Assembly: GCF_003610915.1 (NCBI RefSeq)
Contig: NZ_NSDJ01000001.1
Coordinates: 2,790,001 to 2,854,000, forward strand
DNA length: 64,000 nucleotides
Reading direction: 5' to 3'
Origin: Rahnella variigena
GTDB taxonomy: Bacteria; Pseudomonadota; Gammaproteobacteria; Enterobacterales; Enterobacteriaceae
Position numbers and translations under genes: made by a program
Shown here: one piece after another, positions 28,559 to 37,843 of the stretch
How the letters are laid out: the number at the start of each line of letters is the position of its first letter
Numbering within the stretch: the first letter of the stretch is position 1
Notes under the pieces: generated by a model
Seen by the model: the letters and a program-made list of their open reading frames with translations, nothing else
Database searches by the model: none
What the model was told of the DNA's origin: nothing

Positions 28559-29062
28559 TTACGACACCGGAACGTCGGCGGTCAGTTTCTTGGTAAACGG
28601 CAGACGACCGTCATAAGGAGGCCGGGAATAGACTTCCGGATCCAGTCGCGTATCGAACTGCGGCTGATAACCGTGAGATAAGTACAACCCGACCGCTTCC
28701 GGCTGGCGGAAACCGGTGGTGAGAAACACCTGCCGGTAACCGTAAGCGGCAGCGCGGCGTTCCAGTTCATGCAAAATTTTCTGTGCCAGCCCCTGACGGC
28801 GCAGCGAGCGGTGCGTCCAGATGCGTTTTAGCTCGGCGGTTTCGGCGTCGTAACGCTTATACGCGCCCATCGCAATGGGCGCTCCGTTTCGCAGCAGGAC
28901 AATAAATGCGCCGTCGGGCCGGGCGAACACGCTGTCATCCTCAGGTTCCTTGCTGGCAAAATAGTCGCCGTAACGTTCACGGTATTCGCCGAATAAACCC
29001 TGAATCACCGGCGCAATCAGCGGATCTTCCGCTACGGTCTGGATAAATACGTCTTCGCTCAT
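28559..29062 (-). CDS. GNAT N-acetyltransferase in the ABC operon
   Basis: Acetyl-CoA-dependent acyltransferase, 167 residues. The acetyl-CoA loop is RRQGLAQKILHELERRAAAYG, preceded by the strand IVLLRNGAPIAMGAYKRYDAETAELKRIWTH and followed by VFLTTGFRQPEAVGLYLSHGY. Embedded between the binding-protein and permease genes, so it most likely acts on the imported compound. Enzymes of this sort N-acetylate S-alkylcysteines in the Bacillus ytm/yxe salvage operons; the same role is proposed here. GAGGA lies ahead of the start. Confidence 0.85.
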   Translation of the reverse strand: MSEDVFIQTVAEDPLIAPVIQGLFGEYRERYGDYFASKEPEDDSVFARPDGAFIVLLRNGAPIAMGAYKRYDAETAELKRIWTHRSLRRQGLAQKILHELERRAAAYGYRQVFLTTGFRQPEAVGLYLSHGYQPQFDTRLDPEVYSRPPYDGRLPFTKKLTADVPVS

Positions 29063-29077
29063 CGTGGCGTCCTCTGA

Positions 29078-30010
29078 TTAATCGCCCAGTCCAGGCGGGT
29101 TAATTTCTGAATGATCGATTTTTTCGACGCTCTCACCCCAGCGGTCCAGAACTTTGATATAAGCCCCGCTGGCAATGGCGCTGTTCAGCGACGCCTGCAC
29201 GGCATCCACCAGTCCGTTACCTTTTTTCAGCGTCACTGCGATATTGGCGGTTTTCGGCCAGCCGCCCGGCACCGTGCCGACCAGTTTGGTTTTGCCAGTC
29301 AGCAGCGCTTTATACGCACCGGTGACGTTAGGCCCGAAAGTGGCATCGGCGCGACCGGACTGGATCGCCAGCGTGGCAGCAGCGTCATCGGTGACATATT
29401 GCGGTTTCAGTGCCGGTAATCCCTTAGCCTGATTCTCTTTGTCCCAGGCAAGCAACACGGCTTCCTGATTGGTGCCGGAACCGACGATGATGCGTTTACC
29501 GGCGATATCCGGCGCAGAAGTAATGGATGTGATTTTGCTGTCGCTTTTCACGTAAAAGCCCAGCGTGTCCTGACGATAGGTCGCGAAATCAAACTTGGTT
29601 TTGCGATCTTTAGTGACGGTGATGTTGTAGATGGCAGCGTCATATTTCCCCGACGTCACACCCAGCGGCCAGTCTTCCCATGAAGCCGGCACCACTTTGA
29701 GTTTCAGGCCTAAACCGTCCGCCACCAGACGGGCGATATCGGCTTCGCTGCCGATCACGGTTTTGTTATCGCGGGCATACAGCCCGAACGGCGGGGCGCT
29801 CCCAAGAACCGCGAGTGCCACGGTCAGCGTGCCCGGTTCGACAAACTTAAAGTTCGCCGGGATTTTTGCCACGGCTTCCGGGCTTTTCGGCGTATTAATG
29901 GGGGTTTCATTGGCAATCAGATCAATACCTGGCGCGGCGTATGCCGCTGATGAAAAACTTAATATTGCCGCGATGGCGGTGGCTGTGATGGTTGCGCTAT
30001 GTTTCATCAT
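29078..30010 (-). CDS. Polar amino-acid ABC solute-binding protein
   Basis: Periplasmic binding protein (SBP_bac_3), 310 residues. Signal peptide ends near SAAYA-AP. Family marks: FKFVEPGTLTVALAVLGSAPPFG, GSEADIARLVADGLGLKLKVVPASWEDWPLGVTSGKYDAAI, and DFATYRQDTLGFYVKSDSKI. First gene of the minus-strand importer operon, reading away from the ispG-like gene. Confidence 0.92.
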   Translation of the reverse strand: MMKHSATITATAIAAILSFSSAAYAAPGIDLIANETPINTPKSPEAVAKIPANFKFVEPGTLTVALAVLGSAPPFGLYARDNKTVIGSEADIARLVADGLGLKLKVVPASWEDWPLGVTSGKYDAAIYNITVTKDRKTKFDFATYRQDTLGFYVKSDSKITSITSAPDIAGKRIIVGSGTNQEAVLLAWDKENQAKGLPALKPQYVTDDAAATLAIQSGRADATFGPNVTGAYKALLTGKTKLVGTVPGGWPKTANIAVTLKKGNGLVDAVQASLNSAIASGAYIKVLDRWGESVEKIDHSEINPPGLGD

Positions 30011-30371
30011 TATTATTTTTACCCTGCATTCTTATTTTAAGGGGTGATGACCGTGAAGTGACGCTTTCACTATTCCCGAGTGTTACAGGGATGTAAAACA
30101 ACAAAATTAAATAATCAAAGAGAGAAAATAGAAATGCCATACGCAAAGGGCTTCGACGAAACATAAGTGATAAAGGCCAGCAACATTATTGATACCTTTT
30201 GGGCTGAGTTTTTCAAAAAAGAAAAAATAAAGAGGCACATGTTATTTTTGAGATTCACCTTAAAATATTCATATTTATCGGTGTAAGGGGATCCCCTGAA
30301 GCACGTAGAATAAACTTTCATTTGGAAGTGATTTTTAAGTTTTCCTGATTTTTATTTATAAGGATATATCC
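30011..30371. other. 361-bp AT-rich region between the importer and the ispG-like gene
   Basis: Divergent promoter region, clearly AT-richer than the flanking genes. A 68-codon minus frame (30115-30321) is present but looks like chance coding in AT-rich DNA. No clear operator seen. Confidence 0.4.
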
Positions 30372-31493
30372 ATGAGCGATGCTCAAAAAAGTCCAATCGT
30401 ACGACGTAAATCAACATTACTTTATGTGGGCAAAGTGCCTGTCGGCGGAGATTCGCCAATAACGGTACAGTCAATGACGAATACCAATACGAATGATGTG
30501 AATGCCACGGTGAGTCAGATTAATGCTCTTGAAAAAGCAGGCGCAGACATTGTTCGTGTATCAGTCCCAACTATGGATGCGGCGGAGGCATTCAGAATGA
30601 TTAAGGAACAGGTGAATGTTCCCCTGATTGCAGATATTCATTTTGACTATCGTATAGCGTTGCAGGTCGCAAAATACGGTGCTGATTGCCTGAGAATAAA
30701 TCCCGGTAATATTGGTAATGAAGCCCGTATTCGCTCAGTCGTTGACTGCGCACGTGACAAAAATATTCCTATCCGTATCGGCATCAATGGCGGTTCACTG
30801 GAAAAAGATATTCAGGAAAAGTATGGCGAACCCACACCGGAAGCCTTGCTGGAATCTGCGATGCGTCACGTAGATATTCTGGATCGTCTGAATTTTGATA
30901 TGTTTAAAATCAGTGTAAAAGCGTCAGATGTTTTTCTGGCGGTACAGTCATACCGTTTGCTGGCGGCACAAATTGTGCAACCTCTGCATCTGGGGATCAC
31001 TGAAGCAGGCGGATTGCGCAGTGGTTCCGTAAAATCGGCGATTGGACTTGGTATGCTGCTGTCAGAAGGGATTGGCGATACTCTGCGTGTCTCTCTCGCC
31101 GCTGACCCTGTCGAAGAAGTGAAGGTAGGATTCGATATTTTAAAATCCCTGCGTATTCGCTCCCGTGGTATTAACTTTATAGCCTGTCCAACCTGTTCCC
31201 GGCAGGAATTTGATGTGATTAAAACCGTTAATGAACTGGAACAACGCCTTGAAGATATTACCCTTCCGATGGATGTGTCAATTATTGGGTGTGTCGTGAA
31301 TGGTCCGGGTGAAGCATTGGTATCAACCTTAGGCGTTGCCGGAGGTCATAATAAAAGCAGTTTTTATGAAGGAGGCGTACGTCAGAAAGAACGTTTTGAC
31401 AACGATAAAATAATTGACCAGCTTGAAAGTAAAATACGTGCCAGAGTCGCGATGATGAATCATAAAAATCATATTGATATGGTAAATGGATAA
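30372..31493 (+). CDS. IspG-like 4-hydroxy-3-methylbut-2-enyl diphosphate synthase (probable second copy)
   Basis: Iron-sulfur enzyme of the MEP isoprenoid pathway, converting cyclic MEcPP to HMBPP. The 373-residue product is collinear with E. coli IspG, including [35 protein letters not shown] and the [4Fe-4S] ligands Cys272, Cys275 ([10 protein letters not shown]), Cys307 and Glu314 ([12 protein letters not shown]). It therefore looks active. The context is wrong for the housekeeping gene, which in enterobacteria sits between rodZ and hisS. Sequence drift, AT-rich flanks and isolation suggest an extra, acquired or duplicated copy. AAGGA precedes the start. Confidence 0.9.
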   Translation: MSDAQKSPIVRRKSTLLYVGKVPVGGDSPITVQSMTNTNTNDVNATVSQINALEKAGADIVRVSVPTMDAAEAFRMIKEQVNVPLIADIHFDYRIALQVAKYGADCLRINPGNIGNEARIRSVVDCARDKNIPIRIGINGGSLEKDIQEKYGEPTPEALLESAMRHVDILDRLNFDMFKISVKASDVFLAVQSYRLLAAQIVQPLHLGITEAGGLRSGSVKSAIGLGMLLSEGIGDTLRVSLAADPVEEVKVGFDILKSLRIRSRGINFIACPTCSRQEFDVIKTVNELEQRLEDITLPMDVSIIGCVVNGPGEALVSTLGVAGGHNKSSFYEGGVRQKERFDNDKIIDQLESKIRARVAMMNHKNHIDMVNG

Positions 31494-31616
31494 TCCCAAT
31501 AAAATTCGCAACGTTAATGTTTAAATAACAATGATTTTGCCGACGGGCAGTCCTGTTGCTGACAAATTTATAAATATTACAGATTTCATTTAAGCCTTTC
31601 TTTTAAGTCAAAGAGG

Positions 31617-31640
31617 TAAACGCCCGGAATAGCCGGGCGT
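31617..31640 (-). terminator. Terminator of the M20 hydrolase gene
   Basis: CGCCCGG at 31621-31627 pairs with CCGGGCG at 31633-31639 around a 5-nt loop, followed on the minus strand by TTT. It lies just past the stop of the 31666-32898 gene. Confidence 0.6.
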
Positions 31641-31665
31641 ATCTTCGCCAATATACGAACAGACT

Positions 31666-32898
31666 TTATTTTTCCCTGGTTAATTCATCCAGTGCTTTTT
31701 CAGCCAGTTGCTGGAAATATTCTGCCGCCGGATAAATAGCCGATTCGTCGGGATTAAATTGCGGATGATGCAAACCGAAATCACTGGCCGAGCCGATGCT
31801 GACAAACGCACCCGGTACGTGATGCAGGTAAAACGCAAAATCCTCACCGCCCATTTGTGCCTGCGCGACTTCGGTTTTATAGCCAAATTCATCCGCTGCT
31901 TTCAGGCTGAACTCGGCCCAGCGCGGCGTATTGACTACTGCCGGTGGCCCGCCAAACCAGTGCAATTCGGCTTTTGCGCCCAGCGCTTCTGCGACACCCG
32001 CGATGACTTTGCGGATGCGCTGCGGAATTTGCTCACGGATTTCGCTGTTGTGCGTGCGAACCGTGCCTTCGAGTTCAACGGTTTGTGGTAACACGTTCCA
32101 GGTATTGCCGCCTTCAATGCGGGTGACGCTGACCACCGCCGCTTCCTGCGCGCTGACATTGCGGCTGACCACCGTTTGCAGCGCGGTCACAATGTGGCTG
32201 GCGGTGACGATACTGTCGACGCCTTCTTCCGGATGCGCGGCGTGCGCGCCTTTGCCGGTCACGGTTATCTGGAAGCGGTCAACATTGGCGTAGAACGCGC
32301 CGCCTTTGGTGGAGAAAGTGCCGACCGGCAATTCCGGCGCATTGTGCAGACCGAAAATAGCATCCACATTTTCCAGCGCACCGGCTTTAATCAGCTGCGA
32401 CGCGCCGCCGAACCGTTCTTCCGCTGGCTGGAAAAACAACCGCACGCGGCCCGGTAGCTGGTCTTCACGTGCTTTAAGCAGATGGGCAGCACCCAGAATA
32501 ACCGAGGTATGGAAATCGTGTCCGCAGGCGTGCATTACACCGGGTTGTTGCGAACTGAACGGCACGCCGGACGTTTCTTCAATCGGCAGGGCATCAATGT
32601 CACCGCGAATCGCCACCACCGGACCGTGTTCAGGTCCGATTTCCGCCACCACGCCGGTTTTCAACCCGAGGGATAAAATGCGGATCCCGGCTGCATTCAG
32701 CCATTGGGTGATTTTTTGCGTGGTAACAAACTCCTGATTGGATAATTCCGGATGCTGATGTAATTCACGGCGCCAGGCGATGAGTTGTTCTTCTAATCCT
32801 GATGGATTGTCTGCTGATGAAATGTTTGCTGATGAATTGTCTGCTGATAAATTGTCAGGTGCGATGTTTTTCGTGTCTTCGGCAAGTGAAATGCTCAT
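31666..32898 (-). CDS. M20 family amidohydrolase / N-acyl-amino-acid deacylase
   Basis: Cytoplasmic dizinc hydrolase that removes acyl groups from amino acids (HipO/YxeP/YtnL type), 410 residues. Metal and catalytic marks: MHACGHDFHTSVILG (Cys-Gly-His-Asp), PAEERFGGASQL (Glu pair), the lid-domain AHAAHPEEGVD, and MGGEDFAFY. The first 35 residues are an unusual Ser/Ala/Asp/Asn-rich tail made by 15-bp tandem repeats; the conserved core starts at EQLIAWRRELHQHPELS. It is divergent from two monooxygenase genes, and with the GNAT upstream could complete an acetylate-oxidise-deacetylate route for S-alkylcysteines. Confidence 0.9.
   Translation of the reverse strand: MSISLAEDTKNIAPDNLSADNSSANISSADNPSGLEEQLIAWRRELHQHPELSNQEFVTTQKITQWLNAAGIRILSLGLKTGVVAEIGPEHGPVVAIRGDIDALPIEETSGVPFSSQQPGVMHACGHDFHTSVILGAAHLLKAREDQLPGRVRLFFQPAEERFGGASQLIKAGALENVDAIFGLHNAPELPVGTFSTKGGAFYANVDRFQITVTGKGAHAAHPEEGVDSIVTASHIVTALQTVVSRNVSAQEAAVVSVTRIEGGNTWNVLPQTVELEGTVRTHNSEIREQIPQRIRKVIAGVAEALGAKAELHWFGGPPAVVNTPRWAEFSLKAADEFGYKTEVAQAQMGGEDFAFYLHHVPGAFVSIGSASDFGLHHPQFNPDESAIYPAAEYFQQLAEKALDELTREK
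32801..32860 (-). repeat. Four 15-bp tandem repeats in the M20 gene 5' end
   Basis: Units 32801-32815, 32816-32830, 32831-32845 and 32846-32860 share the pattern GATGAATTGTCTGCT and encode repeats like S-A-D-N-S. Units 1 and 3 differ by one base. Unit length divisible by 3 keeps the frame whatever the copy number. Confidence 0.85.
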
Positions 32899-32995
32899 GG
32901 CGAAATAACCTTATTGTCTGAAAATGATTGTTACCCAAATGTAGCGGTTCATTTCATGCTAGCCAGAGCGAGGGAAATAACTAAATACTCAGTCG

Positions 32996-33008
32996 CTATA
33001 ATTTATAG
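32996..33008. promoter_or_regulatory. Palindrome in the divergent M20/monooxygenase promoter region
   Basis: CTATAA-T-TTATAG is a perfect 13-nt palindrome inside the 229-bp divergent region. It overlaps plausible -10 sequences and may be an operator or only an AT-rich coincidence. Confidence 0.3.
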
Positions 33009-33127
33009 TCATTTTGCACACACGAGTGCATAGCAAATTACTGACTATAGAAACGTGTTTTTATTATTTAGCTTTGGTCGTATTTCATGGAACTCTTTTT
33101 GTCACAATGAATAAAAGGGATGCCCAG

Positions 33128-34114
33128 GTGAATTACCGACTGAGTTTATTAGATCAAAGCCCGATCAACGACGGGCAGACAGCGGCGCAGGCACTGGAAG
33201 CGACGCTCACTTTTGCGCAAAAAGCCGAAGCGCTGGGTTATCACCGCCTGTGGGTTTCTGAGCATCACGACACCGAAAGGCTGGCAGGCAGCTCGCCGGA
33301 AGTGCTGATTGCCTGGCTGCTGGCGCGTACATCCCGGCTGCGGATCGGTTCAGGCGGCGTGATGCTGCAACATTACAGCCCGTATAAAGTGGCCGAGAAT
33401 TTCCATCTGCTGGCCTCGCTGGCGCCGGATCGCGTGGATATCGGCATCGGCAAAGCGCCCGGCGGATTGCCGCTTTCTACCAAAGCCCTGCGCGGTCATA
33501 CACCGGCAGATTCCGCGCCCGGATTTCCCGCGCAGTTACAGCAACTGACGCATTATCTGACTCATCTGGATGACCATCTGGCTGGTACTGAAGCCCGTGC
33601 GTTGCCGAGTCCGCCCGTCAGTCCGCAGCGATTTCTGCTGGGTGCCAGCCCGGAAAGCGCGCGGCTGGCCGCATCGCTCGGCTGGAATTTTGTGTTCGCC
33701 GGTTTTATCAATACCTCGGAACAGGTGATGACGGAATCCGTGCTGGCCTTTCACGAATATTCTGCCGGACAAGGGCAGGCGCTGGTCAGTCTGGCGGTGC
33801 TGGCAGCAGAAACCCGCGAACGGGCGGAAGCGCTGGTGGCTGAGCAACATAATTTTCGGGTCACGGTGGGCGACCGGCACGTCACGGTGGGCACCCGCGA
33901 ACAGGCGGAGGCCTTTGTACAACAGGCGGGCGCAACGCACTACCAGATTGAGCAGCAGAAGCTCAGCGTGTTGCACGGCACGCCCGGCGATATCCATCAG
34001 CAACTGCGCGATATTCAGCGCCGTCTTTGCGTGAATGAATTTGTGATCCACACCCCACTGACAGATGCCGCGGTGCGTCTGAAGTCCATCGAATTGCTGG
34101 CAGGCCAGCATTAA
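33128..34114 (+). CDS. Luciferase-like (LLM) flavin monooxygenase
   Basis: Bacterial-luciferase-fold monooxygenase using reduced flavin from a partner reductase. About 328 residues from GTG 33128, chosen because AGGGA lies 7 nt ahead and the conserved protein begins there (NYRLSLLDQSPI); an in-frame ATG at 33107 has a poor ribosome site. Family marks: YHRLWVSEHH, GGVMLQHYSPYKVAENFHLLASLAPDRVDIGIGKAPGG and FLLGASPESARLAASLGWNF. It matches the YtmO/CmoO-type partner seen with NtaA/DszA-type monooxygenases in S-alkylcysteine operons. It is 9 bp upstream of the next gene. Confidence 0.88.
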   Translation: MNYRLSLLDQSPINDGQTAAQALEATLTFAQKAEALGYHRLWVSEHHDTERLAGSSPEVLIAWLLARTSRLRIGSGGVMLQHYSPYKVAENFHLLASLAPDRVDIGIGKAPGGLPLSTKALRGHTPADSAPGFPAQLQQLTHYLTHLDDHLAGTEARALPSPPVSPQRFLLGASPESARLAASLGWNFVFAGFINTSEQVMTESVLAFHEYSAGQGQALVSLAVLAAETRERAEALVAEQHNFRVTVGDRHVTVGTREQAEAFVQQAGATHYQIEQQKLSVLHGTPGDIHQQLRDIQRRLCVNEFVIHTPLTDAAVRLKSIELLAGQH

Positions 34115-34123
34115 GGAGTTTTC

Positions 34124-35479
34124 ATGAGCCATTCAAGTCATTCAGGCAATTCAAAAAGTATAAAGCTGGGTCTGATGCTGCACGGTGCGGGCGGACATAT
34201 GAATTCGTGGCGACATGAAAAAGCGCCTGCCGATGCCAGTGTGAATTTTCCGTACTTCCGCGATTTAGCCTTGCGCGCTGAAGCTGCAGGATTTGATTTT
34301 CTGTTTGTCGCCGACGGTCTGCACATCAACGAAAAATCGCTGCCACACTTTCTGAACCGTTTCGAGCCGGTGGCACTGCTTTCTGCACTGGCATCAGCCA
34401 CGCACAGCATTGGTCTGGCAGGCACCATTTCAACGTCTTACAGCGACCCGTTCACGGTGGCGCGTCAGCTGGCGTCCATCGACAATATCAGTCAGGGACG
34501 TGCGGGCTGGAATGTGGTGACATCACCGCTGGCCGGTTCCGCGAAAAATTTCGGCAAAGATCATCCTGAACACGCGCTGCGTTATCAGATTGCGGAAGAA
34601 TATATCAATGTGGTGCAGGGGTTGTGGGATTCGTGGGAAGACGGCGCGTTTGTGCGTGACCGTGAAAGCGGCGTGTTTTTTGATGCGGCGAAGCTGCACA
34701 AACTGAATCATCAGGGACAGTTCTTCTCGGTGGAAGGGCCGCTGAATATTCAGCGCTCGCCACAGGGACAGCCGGTGATATTCCAGGCCGGTGCGTCTGA
34801 TGCCGGTATCGCGCTGGCAGGCAAATCTGCCGATGCGGTATTCACTAACGCCCGCACGCTGGAAGAAGCGCAGGAATACGCTGCAAAATTGCAGGCGCAG
34901 GTCGCGAAAAATGGTCGTCATCCGGTCGGGATTTTCCCCGGCATCAGCCCGATAGTCGGTAAAACCGAAGAAGAGGCCGAGGCAAAATATCAGTATCTGC
35001 TTTCCCTGCTTTCGCTCGATGACGCGCTGGCGTATCTCGGGCGCTTCTTCGACCATCATGATTTCAGCCAGTATCCGCCGGACGGTGCGTTCCCGGAACT
35101 GGGTGATTTAGGACAAAACACCTTCCGTTCGACCACTGACAGCATCAAGAAACTGGCGCGGGAAGAGAACCTCACGCTGCGTGAAATCGCCTATCAGACC
35201 ACGCTGCCGCGCGGTGAATTCTTCGGTACGCCGGAACAGGTGGCTGACCGCCTGATCCGCTGGGTGGAAGAGGGCGGTGCCAGCGGCTTTATCATCAGCG
35301 GACCGGTGCTGACGGAAGCGCTGGACGATATCACCCGGCTGGTTCTGCCGGTGCTGGCGGCGCGGGGTTACTGGCATCCGTCAGAGGCGCAAACCCTGCG
35401 CGAGCGGCTGGACATTCCGTTTAAAATCAACCGTTACAGCGTGCAGGAAACCCGCCGCGAGACAGTGAACGAAAAATAG
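34124..35479 (+). CDS. NtaA/SnaA/DszA-family flavin monooxygenase
   Basis: Two-component FMNH2-dependent monooxygenase, 451 residues. The family pattern is clear: [99 protein letters not shown] and the C-terminal [11 protein letters not shown]. Homologues cleave C-N or C-S bonds (nitrilotriacetate, dibenzothiophene sulfone, N-acetyl-S-alkylcysteine in the Bacillus CmoJ/YtnJ case). Location next to the LLM gene, opposite a deacylase, near an amino-acid importer with a GNAT, favours oxidative C-S cleavage. AAGGAG precedes the start. Confidence 0.9.
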   Translation: MSHSSHSGNSKSIKLGLMLHGAGGHMNSWRHEKAPADASVNFPYFRDLALRAEAAGFDFLFVADGLHINEKSLPHFLNRFEPVALLSALASATHSIGLAGTISTSYSDPFTVARQLASIDNISQGRAGWNVVTSPLAGSAKNFGKDHPEHALRYQIAEEYINVVQGLWDSWEDGAFVRDRESGVFFDAAKLHKLNHQGQFFSVEGPLNIQRSPQGQPVIFQAGASDAGIALAGKSADAVFTNARTLEEAQEYAAKLQAQVAKNGRHPVGIFPGISPIVGKTEEEAEAKYQYLLSLLSLDDALAYLGRFFDHHDFSQYPPDGAFPELGDLGQNTFRSTTDSIKKLAREENLTLREIAYQTTLPRGEFFGTPEQVADRLIRWVEEGGASGFIISGPVLTEALDDITRLVLPVLAARGYWHPSEAQTLRERLDIPFKINRYSVQETRRETVNEK

Positions 35480-35505
35480 TTACAACATACTAATGCTTTT
35501 ATGCG

Positions 35506-35538
35506 AGCCCGCTCCGGTAGTCCCGAGCGGGCTTTTTG
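35506..35538 (+). terminator. Terminator after the monooxygenase pair
   Basis: AGCCCGCTC at 35506-35514 pairs with GAGCGGGCT at 35525-35533, followed by TTTT: a textbook rho-independent terminator. Confidence 0.9.
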
Positions 35539-35633
35539 CTTTGCAGGGGATCGGCGGGGGTTGTCTCACAGAAAAAAGGGGCGTAGGTTTCGACAAAACC
35601 ATAAGAAATCTTTGAACTGATAAAGGAAATGAA

Positions 35634-36611
35634 ATGAAAGCATTGGTTCTCGAACAACAAGACAAAGCCACTCTGGCCGAAGTGAAAGACATCGCACTGC
35701 CGGAAATGGCCGCGGGTGACGTGCTGGTGGATATCAGCTGGTCAGGGCTCAATTACAAAGATGCGCTGGCGATCACCGGCAAAGGCAAAATCATCCGCCA
35801 GTTCCCGATGGTGCCGGGCATTGATTTCACCGGCCATGTAAAACGCAGTAACGATCCACGATATTCGGCGGGACAAGCGGTGATCCTCACCGGCTGGGGC
35901 GTGGGCGAAAACCACTGGGGCGGACTGGCAGAACAGGCCTGCGTCAAAGGTGACTGGCTGGTCGCACTGCCGGAAACGCTGCCTGCACGCAATGCAATGA
36001 TCATCGGCACCGCCGGTTTCACCGCCATGTTATGCGTGATGGCGCTTGAAGACGCAGGCGTGACGCCGGAAAGCGGCACCGTGCTGGTGACCGGTGCCAG
36101 CGGTGGCGTCGGCAGTACCGCCGTGGCACTGCTGCATACCCTCGGTTACACTGTCACGGCCGTGACCGGACGTGGATCCACGCATGATTACCTGCGCAAA
36201 CTGGGTGCCAGCGAAATTCTGTCCCGCGATGAGTTTGCCGAAACCCGTCCGCTGGAAAAACAGCTGTGGGCCGGTGCCATCGATACTGTAGGTGACAAAG
36301 TGCTGGCTAAAGTGCTGGCACAAACCAATTACGGCGGCTGCGTGGCGGCCTGCGGTCTGGCGGGGGGCTTTGGTCTGCCAACCACCGTGATGCCGTTTAT
36401 TCTGCGTAACGTGCGTTTACAGGGCGTGGATTCCGTCTCTGTGCCCGCTGAACACCGTGCGGCAGTGTGGGAACGTCTGGCGAGTACGCTGCCTGAAAGC
36501 TTCTATCAGCAGGCTGCGACGGAGATTACGCTGGAGCAGGCACCGGCGTATGCCGAAGATTTTCTGAATAATAAAATTCAGGGCAGAACGCTGGTGAAAA
36601 TCGGCGGTTAA
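35634..36611 (+). CDS. acuI: Acryloyl-CoA reductase / MDR-family oxidoreductase (YhdH)
   Basis: NADPH-dependent medium-chain reductase; AcuI enzymes turn toxic acryloyl-CoA into propionyl-CoA. The 325-residue product follows E. coli YhdH/AcuI block by block: LNYKDALAITGKGKIIRQFPMVPGIDF, GWGVGENHWGGLAEQA, GTAGFTAMLCVMALEDAGV, nucleotide loop VTGASGGVGSTAVALLHTLGY, AIDTVGDKVLAKVLAQ and NVRLQGVDSV. No zinc site, as usual for this subgroup. AAGGA lies ahead. Monocistronic between two terminators. It may be relevant to three-carbon products of the neighbouring salvage genes, but that is speculation. Confidence 0.94.
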   Translation: MKALVLEQQDKATLAEVKDIALPEMAAGDVLVDISWSGLNYKDALAITGKGKIIRQFPMVPGIDFTGHVKRSNDPRYSAGQAVILTGWGVGENHWGGLAEQACVKGDWLVALPETLPARNAMIIGTAGFTAMLCVMALEDAGVTPESGTVLVTGASGGVGSTAVALLHTLGYTVTAVTGRGSTHDYLRKLGASEILSRDEFAETRPLEKQLWAGAIDTVGDKVLAKVLAQTNYGGCVAACGLAGGFGLPTTVMPFILRNVRLQGVDSVSVPAEHRAAVWERLASTLPESFYQQAATEITLEQAPAYAEDFLNNKIQGRTLVKIGG

Positions 36612-36676
36612 CCCTGTTCAGCCCCGGCATTTTAACGATGCCGGGGTGTTTTCCCCGCTCAATTTTCCCGCCGCGC

Positions 36677-36704
36677 TAAAGAATTTCCCCAAACCAGCCG
36701 ATAA
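36677..36704 (+). promoter_or_regulatory. Sigma-28 (FliA) promoter of cheV
   Basis: TAAAGAAT at 36677-36684 and a perfect GCCGATAA at 36697-36704 with a 12-nt spacer (consensus TAAAGTTT-N11-GCCGATAA). It lies about 105 bp ahead of cheV, marking it as a late flagellar/chemotaxis gene. Confidence 0.8.
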
Positions 36705-36809
36705 ATACAACGTCCCTCTGAGACAAAAAGAGAACGGAATTCCTTATTTTCCGAACGACGCACAGCGCAAACACCGATAAAAACGAATAACGACAGGCAT
36801 GGGGAAAGT

Positions 36810-37781
36810 ATGGATAATTTTCAGAAAGAAATTGATGAGAGAACTAATCTCACTTCATCAAACCGGTTTGAGCTTTTGCTGTTCCGTCTTGGAACCTCGC
36901 CGGAAGACGAACAATCTGAACTCTTTGGTATCAACGTCTTTAAATTGCGCGAAATCGTGCCGATGCCGGCACTGACCAAAGCCGCAGGCATGTCATCGCC
37001 GATGATGGGCATGGCGAATATTCGTGGTGAAATTATTCCTGTGATTGATTTGCCCGCGGTGGTCGGCTGCGTGCCGAAAACCGGGCTGAACATTTTGCTG
37101 GTCACGGAATATGCCCGCAGCACGCAGGCGTTTGCTGTGGAATCAGTGGACGATATCGTGCGTCTCGAATGGAGTCAGGTGCTGGCTGCCGAATCCGGCG
37201 TCAAGAGCCGCAACATCACCAGTATCGCGCGTCTGGATAGCGATAAATCCAGCACCCGTCTGGCGCTGGTACTCGACGTCGAGCAGATCCTGCATGACAT
37301 CATTCCGAACAGCAATATCGACATGGACAAGAAGAAAACCAGCGCGTTCAAACTGAAACCGGGCACGGTGGCGATTGTCGCGGAAGACTCGAAAGTCGCG
37401 CGTCAGATGCTGGAAAAAGGCCTGAACATGATGGAGATCCCGGCGCAGATGCACGTGACCGGTCTGGAAGCCTGGAATAAAATCCGCAAACTGGCCGAAG
37501 AGTGCAAAGCAGAAGGGCTGCCAATCGCCGATAAAATTTCCTTCGTTCTTACCGATCTGGAAATGCCGGAAATGGACGGTTTTACGCTGACGCTCAATAT
37601 CAAGCGTGATGAGTTCCTGAAAAATATCCCGGTGATTATCCACTCCTCATTATCCGGCAGCGCCAACGAAGATCACGTGCGCAAAGTCGGTGCCGACGGC
37701 TACGTGGCCAAATTCGAAATTAACGAGCTGGAAGCGGCGATCCATAAAGCGCTGGATGCGAAGAAGATTGCGCACGTTTGA
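36810..37781 (+). CDS. cheV: Chemotaxis adaptor CheV (CheW-REC)
   Basis: Adaptor linking chemoreceptors and CheA, with a phosphorylatable receiver for adaptation. Of 323 residues, about 20-165 form a CheW domain (FGINVFKLREIVPMP, GMANIRGEIIPVIDL) and about 185-318 a receiver with acidic residues in VAIVAEDSKVARQML, the phospho-acceptor Asp in FVLTDLEMPEMDGF and the Lys in GADGYVAKFEINEL. GGGGA is 4 nt before the start. Driven by the sigma-28 promoter upstream; a strong terminator follows. No other che genes are in the window. Confidence 0.96.
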   Translation: MDNFQKEIDERTNLTSSNRFELLLFRLGTSPEDEQSELFGINVFKLREIVPMPALTKAAGMSSPMMGMANIRGEIIPVIDLPAVVGCVPKTGLNILLVTEYARSTQAFAVESVDDIVRLEWSQVLAAESGVKSRNITSIARLDSDKSSTRLALVLDVEQILHDIIPNSNIDMDKKKTSAFKLKPGTVAIVAEDSKVARQMLEKGLNMMEIPAQMHVTGLEAWNKIRKLAEECKAEGLPIADKISFVLTDLEMPEMDGFTLTLNIKRDEFLKNIPVIIHSSLSGSANEDHVRKVGADGYVAKFEINELEAAIHKALDAKKIAHV

Positions 37782-37802
37782 TTTTATGAAAAATTGATTT
37801 AT

Positions 37803-37835
37803 AAAAACCCCGCCTTATGTTGTGCGGGGTTTTTA
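37803..37835. terminator. cheV terminator
   Basis: ACCCCGC at 37807-37813 pairs with GCGGGGT at 37824-37830; flanking A-run and T-run make it usable in both directions between convergent genes. Confidence 0.92.
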
Positions 37836-37843
37836 TTATTGAC

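Noticed and set aside
30115..30321. 68-codon minus frame upstream of the ispG-like gene
   Set aside because: AT-driven composition and no ribosome site that I trust.
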